This document shows, piece after piece, positions 6,413 through 7,676 of a stretch of 7,676 nt of DNA. Below the pieces are notes generated by a model, which made no database searches, was not told the origin of the DNA, and saw nothing but the letters and a program-made list of their open reading frames with translations. The position numbers and the translations under genes were made by a program. The stretch comes from DAONLM01 sp035406685 (GTDB taxonomy: Bacteria > Spirochaetota > GWE2-31-10 > MWDO01): contig DAONLM010000148.1 of NCBI GenBank assembly GCA_035406685.1, positions 1 through 7,676 on the forward strand, given 5' to 3'. How positions within the stretch are numbered: position 1 is the first letter of the stretch; every line of letters starts with the position of its first letter.

Positions 6413-7149
6413 ACTTTTGAATGAATAATCCTATACAACTCTTTTAATGCGATTGAAATTTTACTGGTCTTTGAAAATAGTTCAACTGGCTTCTGTCTTA
6501 TCTGTATTTCATCCATTTTACTTGAGGATGGGATATAATGATCAATAAAATATTTTTTATAATTAATTTTTACTTTTTCTATTATTTCAGAATGAATCTT
6601 CTTTCTATGATCTACATTATTGAAAATGATAGACATAATCTTTTCTTTTGAGCCACAATATTCTATAAAATCTATATTGTCTTCTATTAAAGAATAGTTT
6701 ATAAAATTTGGAATAATGGGAATATATATATAATCCGCTGCTTTAATTATATTTTCTACCAGAAGAGATTTTGATGGTCTTGGATCAATAAACATATAAT
6801 CAAAATCAGATTCAATCTCTTCACATATTTTTTTTAATACCTTTTTTGATTTTTTTTCACTATCCAGTTGTAAAATAATATTTCTTAAATAATCATTAGA
6901 TGGTATTATAAAAAGATTATTAAATTCTGTTGAATAAATATGATTCTTTATTTTATCTTTATCTTTAAAAATCTCATCAAATTTATTCTTTTGTTGATCA
7001 GTGATTCCAGTAAAAAGAGATATAGCTTTTTGAGTATCTAAGTCCCATATTAAAGTTTTATAATTAAGAGAAAAATGATATGCTATATTAAAAGTAAGTA
7101 GACTTTTTCCAACTCCACCTTTTTGATTAAAAAATGTTATTATTTTCAA
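6409..7149 (-). CDS. ParA/Soj-type ATPase
   Basis: A 246-residue ParA/MinD-family ATPase that positions DNA or protein cargo through ATP-driven dimer cycles on the nucleoid or membrane. The deviant Walker A motif is NQKGGVGKS (residues 8-16, with signature K10 and K15); Walker A' is LIWDLDTQ (D36, D38); Walker B is MFIDPRPS (119-126, D122), where DPRPS replaces the usual D-x-P-P-S. No N-terminal helix-turn-helix is present, so it resembles Soj or small type Ib ParA. No C-terminal amphipathic MinD-like tail is evident. The start is TTG (7147-7149), chosen because MKIITFFNQKGG is the standard N-terminus and AGGGGAT (7157-7163) lies 9 bases upstream. No ParB is adjacent; the RHH-like gene diverging at 7406 is the only candidate DNA-binding partner. 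It is the first gene of an operon with the deacetylase. Confidence 0.92.
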   Translation of the reverse strand: MKIITFFNQKGGVGKSLLTFNIAYHFSLNYKTLIWDLDTQKAISLFTGITDQQKNKFDEIFKDKDKIKNHIYSTEFNNLFIIPSNDYLRNIILQLDSEKKSKKVLKKICEEIESDFDYMFIDPRPSKSLLVENIIKAADYIYIPIIPNFINYSLIEDNIDFIEYCGSKEKIMSIIFNNVDHRKKIHSEIIEKVKINYKKYFIDHYIPSSSKMDEIQIRQKPVELFSKTSKISIALKELYRIIHSKV

Positions 7150-7183
7150 AGTTTATATCCCCTATTTTTAGAAAACAGAAAAA

Positions 7184-7212
7184 TTTATACTGAAAATTTT
7201 TAATTTTGTCAA
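7184..7212 (-). promoter_or_regulatory. Sigma70-type promoter for the ParA-deacetylase operon
   Basis: On the minus strand a perfect -35 TTGACA (7207-7212) and a -10 TATAAA (7184-7189, 5 of 6) are 17 bases apart. This is the best promoter match in the window. The transcript would begin about 28 bases before the TTG start and contain the AGGGGAT ribosome site. Confidence 0.65.
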
Positions 7213-7294
7213 AAAAATTTTTTAATTTATGGTTGATGGTTAATAGTTTTTCTTTTATTTTCAAGTAAAATTTTTTTTTGTTTTTTTCTTAAAT

Positions 7295-7339
7295 CTTGTA
7301 AAGGATTTTCTTAAAAAATTTGTGATTAATATATAGAAA
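7295..7339 (+). promoter_or_regulatory. 45-base conserved upstream element, copy 2 (probable promoter/operator)
   Basis: This block is identical at 43 of 45 positions to 3966-4010 and in the same orientation. The conservation stops sharply at both ends: the flanks here are T-rich poly-T to the left and a palindrome-bearing leader to the right, unlike copy 1. It sits 66 bases before the start codon rather than 24. A TATATA (7330-7335) could serve as -10, with transcription starting near 7342. It also lies in the divergent gap with the ParA promoter, so a bound regulator could affect both. Confidence 0.6.
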
Positions 7340-7344
7340 AACAT

Positions 7345-7359
7345 CCGACTTAAAATCGG
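7345..7359 (+). promoter_or_regulatory. Imperfect palindrome in the leader of the second RHH-like gene
   Basis: CCGACTTAAAATCGG is a 15-base inverted repeat with a single mismatched pair, unusually GC-bearing for this DNA. It lies just after the 45-base element and before the AGGAGG (7393-7398) of the RHH-like gene. It is absent from the first gene's leader. It may be an operator or a short leader hairpin; the stem is too small for a riboswitch. Confidence 0.35.
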
Positions 7360-7405
7360 CTGTTACTCGAATTTAATTTTTAACAATTATATAGGAGGAT
7401 TTTTT

Positions 7406-7676
7406 ATGAATACAAAATTAAATTACAAAAAAGATCATGAACTACATTTTGTAGTTACTTCTACTATGAAAAAAAAGATTGCAAACATAGCAAAAAAAGA
7501 GAATATTTCTCTATCAAAATTGATCTGCTATGTATTCCAAAAATTCTCTGATAGGATCAAAAAAAGATACTGTTTCGGACATGAAGATGGAAATTTTTAC
7601 GAAAGACTAAATGCAGATGCCTCTATACATTTTTATTTGCCAAAGGAAGATTATAGGTTTTTAAAGAAAATTCATG
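7406..7676 (+). CDS. Tandem ribbon-helix-helix-like putative DNA-binding protein (partial, 3' end missing)
   Basis: The first 90 codons of a gene that runs off the right edge; it is too short for routine listing but is clearly open. It starts MNTKLNYKKDHELHFVVTST, followed by a helix (MKKKIANIAKK), a turn (ENISLSKL) and a second helix, then at residues 71-90 the strand of a second unit (ASIHFYLPKEDYRFLKKIH). It aligns without gaps to the protein encoded at 4035 (residues 12-90 here against 3-81 there), with 20 of 79 identical by my hand count, including LS in the first turn and LP-E-Y--LK--H in the second unit. It is thus a diverged member of the same unnamed family. AGGAGG (7393-7398) lies 7 bases before the ATG, the same spacing as in the other gene. 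It diverges from the ParA gene. DNA binding is inferred from fold pattern only. Confidence 0.7.
   Translation, partial: MNTKLNYKKDHELHFVVTSTMKKKIANIAKKENISLSKLICYVFQKFSDRIKKRYCFGHEDGNFYERLNADASIHFYLPKEDYRFLKKIH

Noticed and set aside
1..7676. CRISPR array, tRNA, rRNA or riboswitch
   Set aside because: No regularly spaced repeats, no cloverleaf with a conserved TTC-A arm and no known aptamer pattern was found on reading through; the only near-identical noncoding pair is the 45-base element.

Overview
The window is very AT-rich bacterial DNA. Low-complexity A/T runs fill the gaps, genes are short-spaced, and TAA, TAG and TGA all act as stops, so the standard bacterial code applies. The adjacent pair of a membrane-anchored M23 peptidase and a bactofilin, a KamA-type radical SAM enzyme, and an SH3-like lipid-free secreted protein suggest a Gram-negative-type bacterium. 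The style of the M23 N-terminus and the low GC remind me of low-GC spirochaetes, but no 16S or other marker is present, so that placement is a guess.

Left part (1-2177). The window opens inside a decayed DDE/rve transposase (about 1-370), broken by a frameshift near base 191. It is followed by AT palindromes. A minus-strand operon then encodes a cell-wall M23 endopeptidase and a bactofilin, a pairing known to control cell shape or local wall remodelling. A good sigma70-type promoter precedes the M23 gene. A second strong promoter faces the other way in the same 254-base gap.

Middle (2178-3640). This plus-strand promoter drives a half-length TauE/SafE membrane protein whose stop overlaps (ATGA) the start of a KamA/EpmB-type radical SAM aminomutase. 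The aminomutase keeps its FeS cysteines, its PLP lysine and both lysine-recognising aspartates.

Right part (3641-7676). After a gene-free stretch of about 390 bases comes a gene for a protein with two ribbon-helix-helix-like (RHH) segments. At the right edge a second gene of the same architecture starts (cut by the window end). The two proteins align without gaps over about 79 residues. Each gene is preceded by a nearly identical 45-base element (43 of 45 bases), although the rest of their upstream DNA differs. This paired element and gene family is the least explained and most interesting thing here. Between the two copies lie a secreted SH3-like protein (plus strand, no visible ribosome binding site), and, converging on it with a 4-base stop-codon overlap, a minus-strand operon of a ParA-type ATPase (TTG start, textbook promoter) and a secreted polysaccharide deacetylase. 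The ParA gene is divergent from the second RHH gene, so a ParA/RHH partition-like pairing is possible but unproven.
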